A stretch of DNA of 6,888 nt from Ruminococcaceae bacterium UBA5423 (GCA_002409375.1 DHNF01000073.1:13480-20367), one strand, 5' to 3'; positions 1 through 5,933 are shown, numbered from the stretch's first letter. The notes: generated by a model from the sequence alone, not told the origin. Numbers and translations are program-made.

Positions 1-107
1 TTTAATGAGAATCAGTATAAGTTTATAATAAACTTTTGAAAATAATTTTAATAGATATAATCGTTTTTAAACTTGTGTTTTTGTCCGGTTTTACTATAAT
101 TTATAGT

Positions 108-144
108 TAAAAAAATAAAAAAGCAGTCCAATATCGGACCACTT
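108..144 (-). terminator. Intrinsic terminator of the AraC-family regulator gene
   Basis: Read on the minus strand, nine bases (AAGTGGTCC, 144-136) pair with GGACTGCTT (129-121) around a six-base loop, with two G-U pairs. The stem runs straight into a T-rich tract of six T, one A and seven T (122-109). It begins 37 bases after the regulator's stop codon, in the right orientation to end that transcript. This is the classic Rho-independent layout. Nothing else was recognised in the AT-rich bases 1-107. Confidence 0.8.
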
Positions 145-181
145 CTGGTTGGTGGAAAATATCTTTTGGTGAATGTTATGC

Positions 182-1027
182 CTATTTTTCGGTATATTTT
201 TGCTGCCAATCCTTTCGGTACTTTGAGGCGGATACTCCGGTTCTTGATTTAAATACATGGCAAAAATGGTTATAGTCAGAAAATCCGGTTTGCTCCGCAA
301 CAGAAAAAATCGGAAGATCGGTATTTTTCAAAAGATGCTTTGCCATATCTATTCTTTTATTCACAATATATTTTGCTATTCCCATACCTAAATAGCGATT
401 GGTCAGGTCGTACAGCCTGCTTCGGCTGTATAAAAAAGCGTCGCACAGCATTTCCACTGTAATCGGGCCAGATATATGATCTTTTATATATTGATTGAGT
501 TTAAAGATGAACTGTTCTTTTTCCAGTGAGATCATTTCTTTCTGAAGTACATAAAGTATACATGCTTCCAGAATTTTTGCAGTGGCATGTATCTGTTCCG
601 TACTCTTGTACCTAATACCGAGATCATTCTGCGGCGGAAGATTATACTGCTGTAATAAAGAGGATAGCCTGTCTTTGACAGCTTCCCTATCCGGTTGATC
701 GGTAATTTGGCCGAACATGATATACCCGATCACCAGACCGTCAAAGATTAGAGGAGCCGTAGCCTCCACTAGGCCGGCGTGACAGTGATAAATGACCAGC
801 TTTTTGGCTTGCCTACATATGTCAAAACTCTTGTTATCACTCTGCTTGCAAAGCTGTTCTGCTGCCGGACTGGAACGTAACATTGAACAAAAGGCGCAGT
901 GTTCATTGGGGTAGGCGGCAATTTCGTTACATTCGTTGTCAAAAACAGCAATTTTTACTCCGCTCAAAATATAAAAATCCCGCATCAAAGACTGCAGCTG
1001 CTCTCTGTCTAATTCTAAACTGCCCAC
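182..1027 (-). CDS. AraC-family transcriptional regulator with N-terminal PocR sensory domain
   Basis: A one-component DNA-binding regulator of 281 residues from the chosen GTG start. Residues about 4-165 match the PocR ligand-binding domain, a PAS-like small-molecule sensor named after the propanediol/cobalamin regulator PocR. This part is rich in cysteine (C33, C44, C47, C60, C71, C82), including the CAFC motif, as is common in the family. Residues about 176-278 form the AraC-type domain with two helix-turn-helix units: one around ITVEMLCDAFLYSRSRLY (189-206), the other around SVAEQTGFSDYNHFCHVF (242-259). The frame stays open to a GTG at 1069. The inner GTG at 1027 is preferred because GGAGG lies seven bases upstream and because the predicted transcription start falls near 1067. 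The gene is divergent from the lyase-family gene and ends in a strong terminator, so it is probably monocistronic. No metabolic operon is adjacent, so its effector and targets are unknown. The family assignment is firm. Confidence 0.9.
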   Translation of the reverse strand: MGSLELDREQLQSLMRDFYILSGVKIAVFDNECNEIAAYPNEHCAFCSMLRSSPAAEQLCKQSDNKSFDICRQAKKLVIYHCHAGLVEATAPLIFDGLVIGYIMFGQITDQPDREAVKDRLSSLLQQYNLPPQNDLGIRYKSTEQIHATAKILEACILYVLQKEMISLEKEQFIFKLNQYIKDHISGPITVEMLCDAFLYSRSRLYDLTNRYLGMGIAKYIVNKRIDMAKHLLKNTDLPIFSVAEQTGFSDYNHFCHVFKSRTGVSASKYRKDWQQKYTEK

Positions 1028-1034
1028 ACGGTAT

Positions 1035-1039
1035 CCTCC
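1035..1039 (-). promoter_or_regulatory. Shine-Dalgarno site that sets the regulator's start
   Basis: On the minus strand AAAGGGGAGG ends seven bases before the in-frame GTG at 1027-1025. The outer GTG at 1069-1067 has no comparable site and would lie at or upstream of the predicted mRNA start. This makes 1027 the better start. Confidence 0.65.
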
Positions 1040-1073
1040 CCTTTGTTTTTGATAAGGAAAACGCCCCACTTTA

Positions 1074-1103
1074 ATTGTACGCGATAAAGAGGAAAGCTGT
1101 CAA
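1074..1103 (-). promoter_or_regulatory. Sigma-A-type promoter of the AraC-family gene
   Basis: On the minus strand a perfect -35 hexamer TTGACA (1103-1098) is followed after 18 bases by TACAAT (1079-1074), five of six bases of the vegetative -10 consensus. Transcription would begin near 1067, leaving a leader of about 40 bases before the GTG at 1027. The -35 box abuts the ATG at 1104 on the other strand, which fits that ATG lying in a control region rather than being a gene start. Confidence 0.6.
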
Positions 1104-1186
1104 ATGGTGGTTGTCATAAGTATACAGTTTTACGCAAATTTTTTTGCACTTTTTCAATCCAGATTTAAAATGATGTTACAGTGCCT

Positions 1187-1215
1187 GTATGCTGCCATGT
1201 GCTTTGGTAATACTA
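1187..1215 (+). promoter_or_regulatory. Possible sigma-G-like (forespore) promoter of the lyase-family gene
   Basis: GTATG (1187-1191) fits the sigma-G -35 pattern GHATR. After 17 bases comes AATACTA (1209-1215), six of seven bases of the -10 pattern CATNHTA taken in its CATACTA form. Transcription would start near 1222, about 26 bases before the proposed TTG start and just ahead of the Shine-Dalgarno site. In Bacillus subtilis the splAB operon is transcribed by sigma-G, so the match is biologically sensible. These short motifs can occur by chance in AT-rich DNA, so this is an inference. Confidence 0.35.
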
Positions 1216-1232
1216 ATACTAAAGTTAAATAT

Positions 1233-1240
1233 AAAGGTGA
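1233..1240 (+). promoter_or_regulatory. Shine-Dalgarno site that sets the lyase-family start
   Basis: AAAGGTGA lies seven bases before the TTG at 1248. It is placed exactly where a ribosome would have to bind to make a protein starting at the conserved N-terminus of the lyase family. Confidence 0.55.
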
Positions 1241-1247
1241 TGACTTC

Positions 1248-2243
1248 TTGTATCCGGATAAGGTATTTTACGAACCCGCTGTGCTTGAATATGAGCTTGG
1301 CAAGCAATTTCGGGAGAAATTTAATCATGTTCCATGGATACCAATTGAAAGCCATAATAATATTGAACAGCTTCGTAAAAATGAAAATAAAGAGTTCGCA
1401 AAAATGAAGAAGCACCTGATTATTGGTGTAAGAAAGTCATTAAAACACGTGCCAAACCACAAGGTGTCCGATTTTTTGGTACCGTACACCTCGTCCGGGT
1501 GCAGCGCAATGTGCCTTTACTGCTATCTGGTCTGCAACTATAACAAATGCTCCTATCTCAGACTGTTTGTCAATCGTGAGCAGATGATGGATAAGCTAAT
1601 AAAAACAGCAGGTCGTTCGGAAAAAGACCTTGTCTTTGAAATTGGCAGCAACAGCGATCTTGTACTCGAAAACACTATAACGCAAAATTTAGAATGGACA
1701 ATAGAAAAGTTTTCCGAACCCGAAAAAGGTTTTCTTACATTCCCGACAAAGTTTGATATGGTCGAGCCTCTTCTTGGGCTGCGTCATAGAAAACGGATTA
1801 TTATGCGCATGAGCGTAAATCCACAAGAGGTCATCCGCAAGGTTGAGTTTGGAACATCGGATTTAACATCAAGAATTAATGCACTTAATAAAATGTGCGA
1901 TGCGGGATATAAAGTGGGTCTACTGATTGCTCCTGTTGTTTTAGTAGACAATTGGAAGGAGTTGTACAAACGGTTAATCGAGCAGTTGTCAGATCGGCTT
2001 TCAGAAAAGGCGAAAAAAGACTTATTTATTGAAATTATTTTTATGACGTATAGCTATGTTCACCGCGCAATTAATAAAGATGCGTTTCCAAAAGCAGTAG
2101 AGTTATTTGATAAATCCCTGATGACCGGACGAGGACGGGGTAAATATTGTTATCGTGAAGATGTCCGAGCGGAAGGTGAGCAATTTTTGAGAGAGCAGCT
2201 TTCAAAAAAACTGAGCCATGTGCCAATCATATATGTTGTTTGA
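1248..2243 (+). CDS. Spore photoproduct lyase family radical SAM protein (SplB-like)
   Basis: Spore photoproduct lyases use a 4Fe-4S cluster and S-adenosylmethionine to split the thymine dimer that UV makes in spore DNA. The proposed protein has 331 residues from TTG, close to the roughly 340 of Bacillus SplB, and aligns along its whole length. Cluster cysteines are C85, C89 and C92 in CSAMCLYC. The neighbouring tyrosines Y91 and Y93, the lysine of TKF (K168) and serines at S136 and S189 match active-site residues of the Bacillus-type enzymes. Two features differ. Serine S134 (AGC, 1647-1649) stands where those enzymes have the hydrogen-donor cysteine (FEASCTSD there, FEIGSNSD here). The Arg-Tyr pair near the C-terminus is replaced by GRGRGKY (294-300). 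The open frame extends back to ATG 1104, but those 48 extra residues do not resemble the family and overlap control signals. No splA is seen upstream. It may repair spore photoproduct by a modified route or act on another substrate. Confidence 0.85.
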   Translation: MYPDKVFYEPAVLEYELGKQFREKFNHVPWIPIESHNNIEQLRKNENKEFAKMKKHLIIGVRKSLKHVPNHKVSDFLVPYTSSGCSAMCLYCYLVCNYNKCSYLRLFVNREQMMDKLIKTAGRSEKDLVFEIGSNSDLVLENTITQNLEWTIEKFSEPEKGFLTFPTKFDMVEPLLGLRHRKRIIMRMSVNPQEVIRKVEFGTSDLTSRINALNKMCDAGYKVGLLIAPVVLVDNWKELYKRLIEQLSDRLSEKAKKDLFIEIIFMTYSYVHRAINKDAFPKAVELFDKSLMTGRGRGKYCYREDVRAEGEQFLREQLSKKLSHVPIIYVV

Positions 2244-2274
2244 TGCCTTATACTAATATTTCACAATTCCGTCG

Positions 2275-2829
2275 TTAAATTTCACGAATAACTTTACATG
2301 GATTGCCGACTGCTACAGTATATGAAGGTATGTCCTTTGTCACAACACTTCCGGCTCCTATTATTGCATTATCTCCAATATTCACTCCCGGGAGCACCAC
2401 TACATTTCCGCCAATCCAAACATTGTTGCCAACCTTTATCGGATATGCGAATTCAAGCCCTTGATTTCTTCGTTCTGCATCAATAGGATGCCCCGCCGTG
2501 TAGAATCCACAGTTTGGCGCAATAAACACATTGTCCCCGAAGGTCACTTTGGCACAGTCAAGAATTATGCAGTTGTGATTAGCGTAAAAATTATTCCCAA
2601 TCTCGATGTTATAACCATAATCACACATGAACGGTTGTTCAATTAAAAAATCAGTTGATGTCTTGCCGAGTATTTTATGCATTATATTCTTTCGCTCAGC
2701 AACTATTGATGGATGCAGTTGATTGTATTCATGACACAACCCCTTACAATAATTGCGTTCTTCAATTAATCTTTTGTCATAATTTGCGTTGTACAACATA
2801 CCTCTTGCTGCTTTTTCTTTTTCAGTCAT
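2275..2829 (-). CDS. Maltose/galactoside-type sugar O-acetyltransferase
   Basis: A cytoplasmic acetyl-CoA-dependent acetyltransferase of 184 residues, the normal length for the Maa/LacA family. Residues about 3-57 form the small N-terminal maltose-acetyltransferase domain (starting KEKAARGMLYNANYD). From about residue 70 there are left-handed beta-helix hexapeptide repeats such as IEIGNN, VTFGDN, IKVGNN, VWIGGN and VNIGDN, ending in IIGAGSVVTKDIPSYTVAVG. The catalytic histidine is H114 in YTAGHPID, and N84 in FYANHN matches the conserved active-site asparagine. Such enzymes acetylate the 6-hydroxyl of maltose, glucose or galactosides; the true substrate cannot be read from sequence. GGAG lies eight to nine bases before the ATG. 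The gene converges on the lyase-family gene, with 31 bases between stop codons and no obvious terminator there. It seems to be a single-gene unit with no sugar genes nearby. Confidence 0.92.
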   Translation of the reverse strand: MTEKEKAARGMLYNANYDKRLIEERNYCKGLCHEYNQLHPSIVAERKNIMHKILGKTSTDFLIEQPFMCDYGYNIEIGNNFYANHNCIILDCAKVTFGDNVFIAPNCGFYTAGHPIDAERRNQGLEFAYPIKVGNNVWIGGNVVVLPGVNIGDNAIIGAGSVVTKDIPSYTVAVGNPCKVIREI

Positions 2830-2856
2830 TTTTTATTCTCCAATCTTTATTAAATA

Positions 2857-2885
2857 TTCGGGCGCAACACACAGGTGCACCCGAA
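2857..2885. repeat. 10-bp inverted repeat in the acetyltransferase leader (REP-like)
   Basis: TTCGGGCGCA (2857-2866) and TGCACCCGAA (2876-2885) are complementary at nine of ten positions around a nine-base spacer. In minus-strand RNA the odd position is a G-U pair, so a continuous ten-base-pair stem can form about 15 bases upstream of the acetyltransferase ribosome-binding site. It could be a dispersed palindrome of the GGGCGCAC...GTGCGCCC kind common between clostridial genes, or a leader structure. No run of T follows, so a terminator is less likely. Confidence 0.5.
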
Positions 2886-2978
2886 TTAATCGGATAATTA
2901 AAAAACACTATTGAACCTTATGAAGCAGCATTTTTTAATTATTTAGCAGGCATTAAAATAGATCCCTTGAAACCGTAG

Positions 2979-3000
2979 GGAACGCTGTCCTCAGCGTTCC
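2979..3000. repeat. Perfect 9-bp inverted repeat (REP-like palindrome)
   Basis: GGAACGCTG (2979-2987) and CAGCGTTCC (2992-3000) are perfect reverse complements around the four-base loop TCCT. There is no T-tract on either side, which argues against an intrinsic terminator. It resembles the short GC-richer palindromes dispersed between genes in clostridial genomes; copy number cannot be judged from this window. Confidence 0.55.
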
Positions 3001-3022
3001 GGTTGTTTATGCAAGGCGCATT

Positions 3023-3037
3023 TTCGGGCGCACACAG
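3023..3037. repeat. Second copy of the TTCGGGCGCA motif
   Basis: TTCGGGCGCA followed directly by CACAG repeats the sequence at 2857, where the same ten bases are followed by ACACACAG. Here the complementary right arm is missing, so this looks like a half or decayed copy of the palindrome 166 bases to the left. Confidence 0.45.
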
Positions 3038-3110
3038 TATTACTCCAGTATTTATGATATTGCGTTCCACATCAAATCAACATATCAACAAAAACAAACC
3101 TCTTGTAAAT

Positions 3111-3166
3111 ATAACGGCTCTATGTCAATGGTTGGGCTTACCCAACTATTGACATAGAGCCGTTAT
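3111..3166. repeat. 26-bp near-perfect hairpin, possible miniature IS derivative
   Basis: Two 26-base arms (3111-3136 and 3141-3166) are complementary at 25 positions around the loop CTTA. The single mismatch (3130 against 3147) is a G-U pair in plus-strand RNA. The inner 21 bases of each arm read inwards as GGCTCTATGTCAAT(A/G)GTTGGG. The GGCTCT-TGTCAA pattern recalls terminal repeats of ISL3-family insertion sequences, from memory. No matching direct repeat flanks it, because the five outer bases continue the palindrome. It lies just beyond the lipoprotein stop codon and could also stop or stabilise that transcript, although no T-run follows. Confidence 0.6.
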
Positions 3167-3187
3167 TCAAAGCTTAAACTTATCCGC

Positions 3188-3811
3188 CTATGAAATGTAC
3201 TCGAGTGAATCTTGCTTGAAGGCTTTGCCCGACGGCAGGGTTTCCTCCCTTTGCCGAGGAACAATATCCGCTATATTCCCGACATCCGTTTTTTTCACTT
3301 CAATCAAAATCCGCCAATATGCCATATCACCCGTTTGAGGCGTTGGATGAAGGGTCGTATACTGAATTGCCAGCTTTCCGTTTTCCCTTGACACCTTATC
3401 AATCCTGTCCCTTATGGAGCCGCTCGTACGCTTTATACATAAGAGTATGACGGCGTTTTCATCAAAAAAAGAATTGTGGTATTTCTCGATATAATTTATA
3501 TTACTTTCATGATTATCGGCGTCGTAGAATGCGGTCAATTCCGAAAAAGTCCGGAGTATCCGGGCGTCAAAATCGGATTTGTTATCCGAAACCCGAATGT
3601 TTCTGTATACGCTCACGGTGAACGGAATATTGGATTTATCCGCACTTGTTCCGGTTTGCGGGACTGCGTCTGAGGACACGTCGGCGTTACTGGATTCCGT
3701 GGGTTCGGAACAGCCGCCGAACGCCAAAAGCATAACGGTTACGGCAAGGGCAATGAGTAAAGGCCATAACGTTTTCATTCGCCAATTGTTTTTACTGCAA
3801 ATTGAACTCAT
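3188..3811 (-). CDS. Lipoprotein with a PrcB-like C-terminal region
   Basis: A 207-residue predicted lipoprotein anchored outside the membrane. Residues 12-33 (MKTLWPLLIALAVTVMLL, then AFGG) form a signal peptide ending at the lipid-modified cysteine C34; phenylalanine at -3 makes the lipobox slightly atypical. A Ser/Thr/Asp-rich linker runs to about residue 60. The rest (about 64-190) contains FFDENAVILL, TSGSIRD and DMAYWRILIEVKK. This arrangement resembles the beta-rich PrcB C-terminal domain family and uncharacterised clostridial lipoproteins, from recall only. The first ATG is kept because AAGGGGGG lies five bases before it; an inner ATG at residue 12 would give a more usual signal peptide but lacks a ribosome site. 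The gene lies 78 bp downstream of the subtilase gene on the same strand, so an operon and a role in protease stability or assembly are plausible. Function is unproven. Confidence 0.8.
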   Translation of the reverse strand: MSSICSKNNWRMKTLWPLLIALAVTVMLLAFGGCSEPTESSNADVSSDAVPQTGTSADKSNIPFTVSVYRNIRVSDNKSDFDARILRTFSELTAFYDADNHESNINYIEKYHNSFFDENAVILLCIKRTSGSIRDRIDKVSRENGKLAIQYTTLHPTPQTGDMAYWRILIEVKKTDVGNIADIVPRQREETLPSGKAFKQDSLEYIS

Positions 3812-3840
3812 ATCGACCCCCCTTAATTTATGGACCGGTC

Positions 3841-3861
3841 GCCCGCCGCTGTCGCGGGGGC
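3841..3861 (-). other. GC-rich hairpin between protease and lipoprotein genes
   Basis: On the minus strand GCCCCCGC (3861-3854) pairs with GCGG and GGGC (3849-3846 and 3844-3841) around the loop GACA, with a single bulged C at 3845. This gives an eight-base-pair stem 29 bases after the protease stop codon. No T-run follows, so complete termination is unlikely. An attenuating or mRNA-stabilising role between co-transcribed genes is possible. Confidence 0.5.
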
Positions 3862-3889
3862 AAGCTGGCAGACATAGATTTCTACTAAA

Positions 3890-5776
3890 TCAGTACCATG
3901 ACAATCCGAAATAAACATTCGGCTCACTGGACGGCGCACTGATTTTCTTAACGCGAATCGTGTATGTACCTGTTACCGGTGGGGTAAAGCAAATGTTTTG
4001 GACATTACCACCATTGCGTTCCGATTTATATACCGTCCCGTTAGGCGCGACGACTTCTAAATATAAAACGGCACAACTCGGATTTGATGGAGGATTATAC
4101 GAACCATGATTTCCTGACAAACGGTTGTTTTTTAACCACGATAAATTTACTCGCGTCAGAGTGTCACTTGCGGATACGGTAAAAGTTTTAGTATATAGTG
4201 TGCTGCCTGAACCCATCGTAACGCCAACGTACCGATTGTTGGCCGCCACATATCTTGCCGCCTTTGCATCCAACATCCCGGCACCAGAATCCCACCACAT
4301 GGCACATATATTACTGCCGGGATAGGAGGATCTCATTAACAAATAGCCGCAGTCATCGATTCCGGATAGTAATATCGATTTCGTCAATGCCTGATTTACT
4401 GTTAAGGCTGGTCTTATCTGATACAGTAAGGCGATAACACCTGCCACTTCAGGACATGAAAGGCTGGTACCGCCGCTTGGCCCTAAAGGTGTCATTATCC
4501 CGTCTCCTGGAGCTACAAGATCAGGTTTCATGGGTAGGGATGAACTATAATCATTTATATAGGAAGAAAAATCGGAAACATCATCGTCGGTACGCGAAAT
4601 GGTGTTACGATCATCATTTGAGCCTACTGTAATTGAATTATAGCTCATTCCTCCTCCCGTAATACCAGTACTTCCAGAATTTCCAGCTGCTATTACAGTA
4701 GTTATATCATGTTGAATTGCTATATGATCAAACCATTGAGAAATATACCCATATTCGTTATATCCGCTCCAACCAATTGAACAAGAAATAACATTGACTC
4801 CTTGCGAAATCATCCATTCATATGCCCCTTCCATTCCACCGGTTCTTCCACCACCTGTGGTAGAATACAAACTAACACCAGGAGCAACACCACGAACACT
4901 GCCATCGGTTGCAGCAATTAGGGAACCACAAAAAGCAGCATGAGAAGGATCTCCAGTAGGAGCACTTGGATCAGCTATTAAACGACCGGAATTCTGCAAG
5001 GTTGTAAATACACTTCTGTATGGCACCATGGCGGAATCGTTATATCGCAATACGCCACCATCGTACAGGCCAACTTTTATCCCGCTACCTGTATATCCTA
5101 AGGTATCCCGAACATATGTTATGTTAGTAGTACCCTGCCATATATTAGCCGGAGTCGTACCATTTCCCGCTGACTCTGGTTGCACAAGTATCGGGTCCGG
5201 TTGAATCATTTCGTATTTATCCAGATAAATATACTCTATGATATCCTTTTTTTCAATCTCTAAGATTTCAGCTTTTGTTAAACTTAACTTAACTAGCGGG
5301 GTATATTGACTTATCCATGTAACGGTCGGATTATCCATCATCGCGTTATTTGTCAACTTGTCTTGAGGAAGGATTTTTTCTAAGGATTCTTTATTCGCTT
5401 GTGTATATTTATCAGAGTAAATTTTTCTTTTGGCCTCGATATATAATTGAGTATCGTTTAATTCACCGATATCATCACCAGAGCAGATTAGATTTTTGGC
5501 TAAAGCAGCCTTTATAGACATGTCTTTCTGAGTGACAGCATTTTTTATTATCTGAACATTTTCCTCGGCTTTTTCCTTAATACCGTTATGGTCAATATCA
5601 ACCGTCCAAACCGAGACAGGAATAAGTTCATTGTCTTTTACTTCGCTCATCCTTTCAAGAAGTACCGGAGAGATTTTTTCAATTTGTTCAGCAGATATTG
5701 ATTGAAAAGCAAGAAGTGTCAGTAATATTGATAAAATAGCTATACAGGAAATCATTCTATGAATACTTCTATACAT
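3890..5776 (-). CDS. Secreted subtilisin-family (S8) serine protease
   Basis: A 628-residue exported peptidase. A signal peptide covers residues 1-29, with probable cleavage after SISA. Residues about 30-190 look like a prodomain (ISPVLLERM, LIPVSVWTVDID) that would chaperone folding and be removed. The catalytic domain spans about 205-510 with the S8 triad in order: D239 in VGLYDGG, H279 in DPSHAAFCG and S438 in GGTSLSCPEVAG; oxyanion asparagine N366 is in IAAGNSG. The histidine box is HAAFCGS in place of the textbook HGTHVAG, but the residue itself and the following IAA are kept. Residues about 517-628 form a beta-rich C-terminal domain (SWLKNN, LEVVAPNG, VTGTYTIRVKKI) resembling pre-peptidase or P-type domains. 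AAGGAGG (5791-5785) lies eight bases before the ATG. There is no cell-wall anchor motif, so it is probably released or held by a partner; the lipoprotein gene downstream is a candidate. Substrate unknown. Confidence 0.93.
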   Translation of the reverse strand: MYRSIHRMISCIAILSILLTLLAFQSISAEQIEKISPVLLERMSEVKDNELIPVSVWTVDIDHNGIKEKAEENVQIIKNAVTQKDMSIKAALAKNLICSGDDIGELNDTQLYIEAKRKIYSDKYTQANKESLEKILPQDKLTNNAMMDNPTVTWISQYTPLVKLSLTKAEILEIEKKDIIEYIYLDKYEMIQPDPILVQPESAGNGTTPANIWQGTTNITYVRDTLGYTGSGIKVGLYDGGVLRYNDSAMVPYRSVFTTLQNSGRLIADPSAPTGDPSHAAFCGSLIAATDGSVRGVAPGVSLYSTTGGGRTGGMEGAYEWMISQGVNVISCSIGWSGYNEYGYISQWFDHIAIQHDITTVIAAGNSGSTGITGGGMSYNSITVGSNDDRNTISRTDDDVSDFSSYINDYSSSLPMKPDLVAPGDGIMTPLGPSGGTSLSCPEVAGVIALLYQIRPALTVNQALTKSILLSGIDDCGYLLMRSSYPGSNICAMWWDSGAGMLDAKAARYVAANNRYVGVTMGSGSTLYTKTFTVSASDTLTRVNLSWLKNNRLSGNHGSYNPPSNPSCAVLYLEVVAPNGTVYKSERNGGNVQNICFTPPVTGTYTIRVKKISAPSSEPNVYFGLSWY

Positions 5777-5886
5777 TTGTACATCCTCCTTTTTTCTTTT
5801 TAATTACAAATTTTATTTTTTATTAGCACATTGGAATCACCCTCATCTGTCATGTATTGTAAATAACTCAATATAGGAAATATACA

Positions 5887-5933
5887 CCAAAATTACCAAA
5901 TTGTTAAATAGTATTAGTAAGATTTGGTATTGG
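5887..5933. repeat. AT-rich inverted repeat between DUF6076-type and protease genes
   Basis: TACCAAAT (5894-5901) and ATTTGGTA (5922-5929) are perfect complements around a 20-base spacer. The stem can continue with CCAA (5887-5890) and TTGG (5930-5933) if three bases bulge on one side. It starts just past the DUF6076-type stop codon and lies upstream of the protease gene, so it could be a weak terminator or a regulator-binding site. No T-run follows. Confidence 0.35.

Larger units (their letters stand above)
2830..3187. other. 358-bp gene-free stretch with three palindromes
   Basis: No credible gene lies here. The stretch holds the leader of the acetyltransferase gene and three unrelated inverted repeats (2857-2885, 2979-3000, 3111-3166), plus a second copy of the motif TTCGGGCGCA (3023-3032). 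The remaining bases are AT-rich and otherwise unremarkable. A small rightward frame at 2655-2897 is mostly antisense to the acetyltransferase gene and was discounted. No convincing promoter for the acetyltransferase gene was found. Confidence 0.7.

Noticed and set aside
94..300. Leftward frame of 68 codons
   Set aside because: It overlaps the regulator's 3' end in another frame and runs through the terminator.
1028..1069. Outer GTG start for the AraC-family gene
   Set aside because: It lies at or just upstream of the expected transcription start and lacks a ribosome site; the inner GTG at 1027 has GGAGG seven bases away.
1104..1247. N-terminal extension of the lyase-family frame from ATG 1104
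   Set aside because: It does not resemble the family and overlaps the proposed promoter and ribosome site. GAGG upstream of 1104 is weak and 11 bases away.
2244..2274. Bidirectional terminator between the convergent lyase and acetyltransferase genes
   Set aside because: No stem with a T-tract can be drawn in these 31 bases; only a short TTTCAC direct repeat is seen nearby.
2830..3187. CRISPR array or small RNA gene
   Set aside because: The palindromes differ from each other, there is no regular repeat-spacer pattern, and no promoter-terminator pair frames a transcript.
3579..3914. Rightward frame of 111 codons
   Set aside because: It is antisense to the lipoprotein gene and its upstream gap, with no family resemblance.
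5850..5910. Possible protease promoter (TTGGTA, 18 bases, TATATT on the minus strand)
   Set aside because: The -35 match is only four of six in very AT-rich DNA, where such pairs arise easily.
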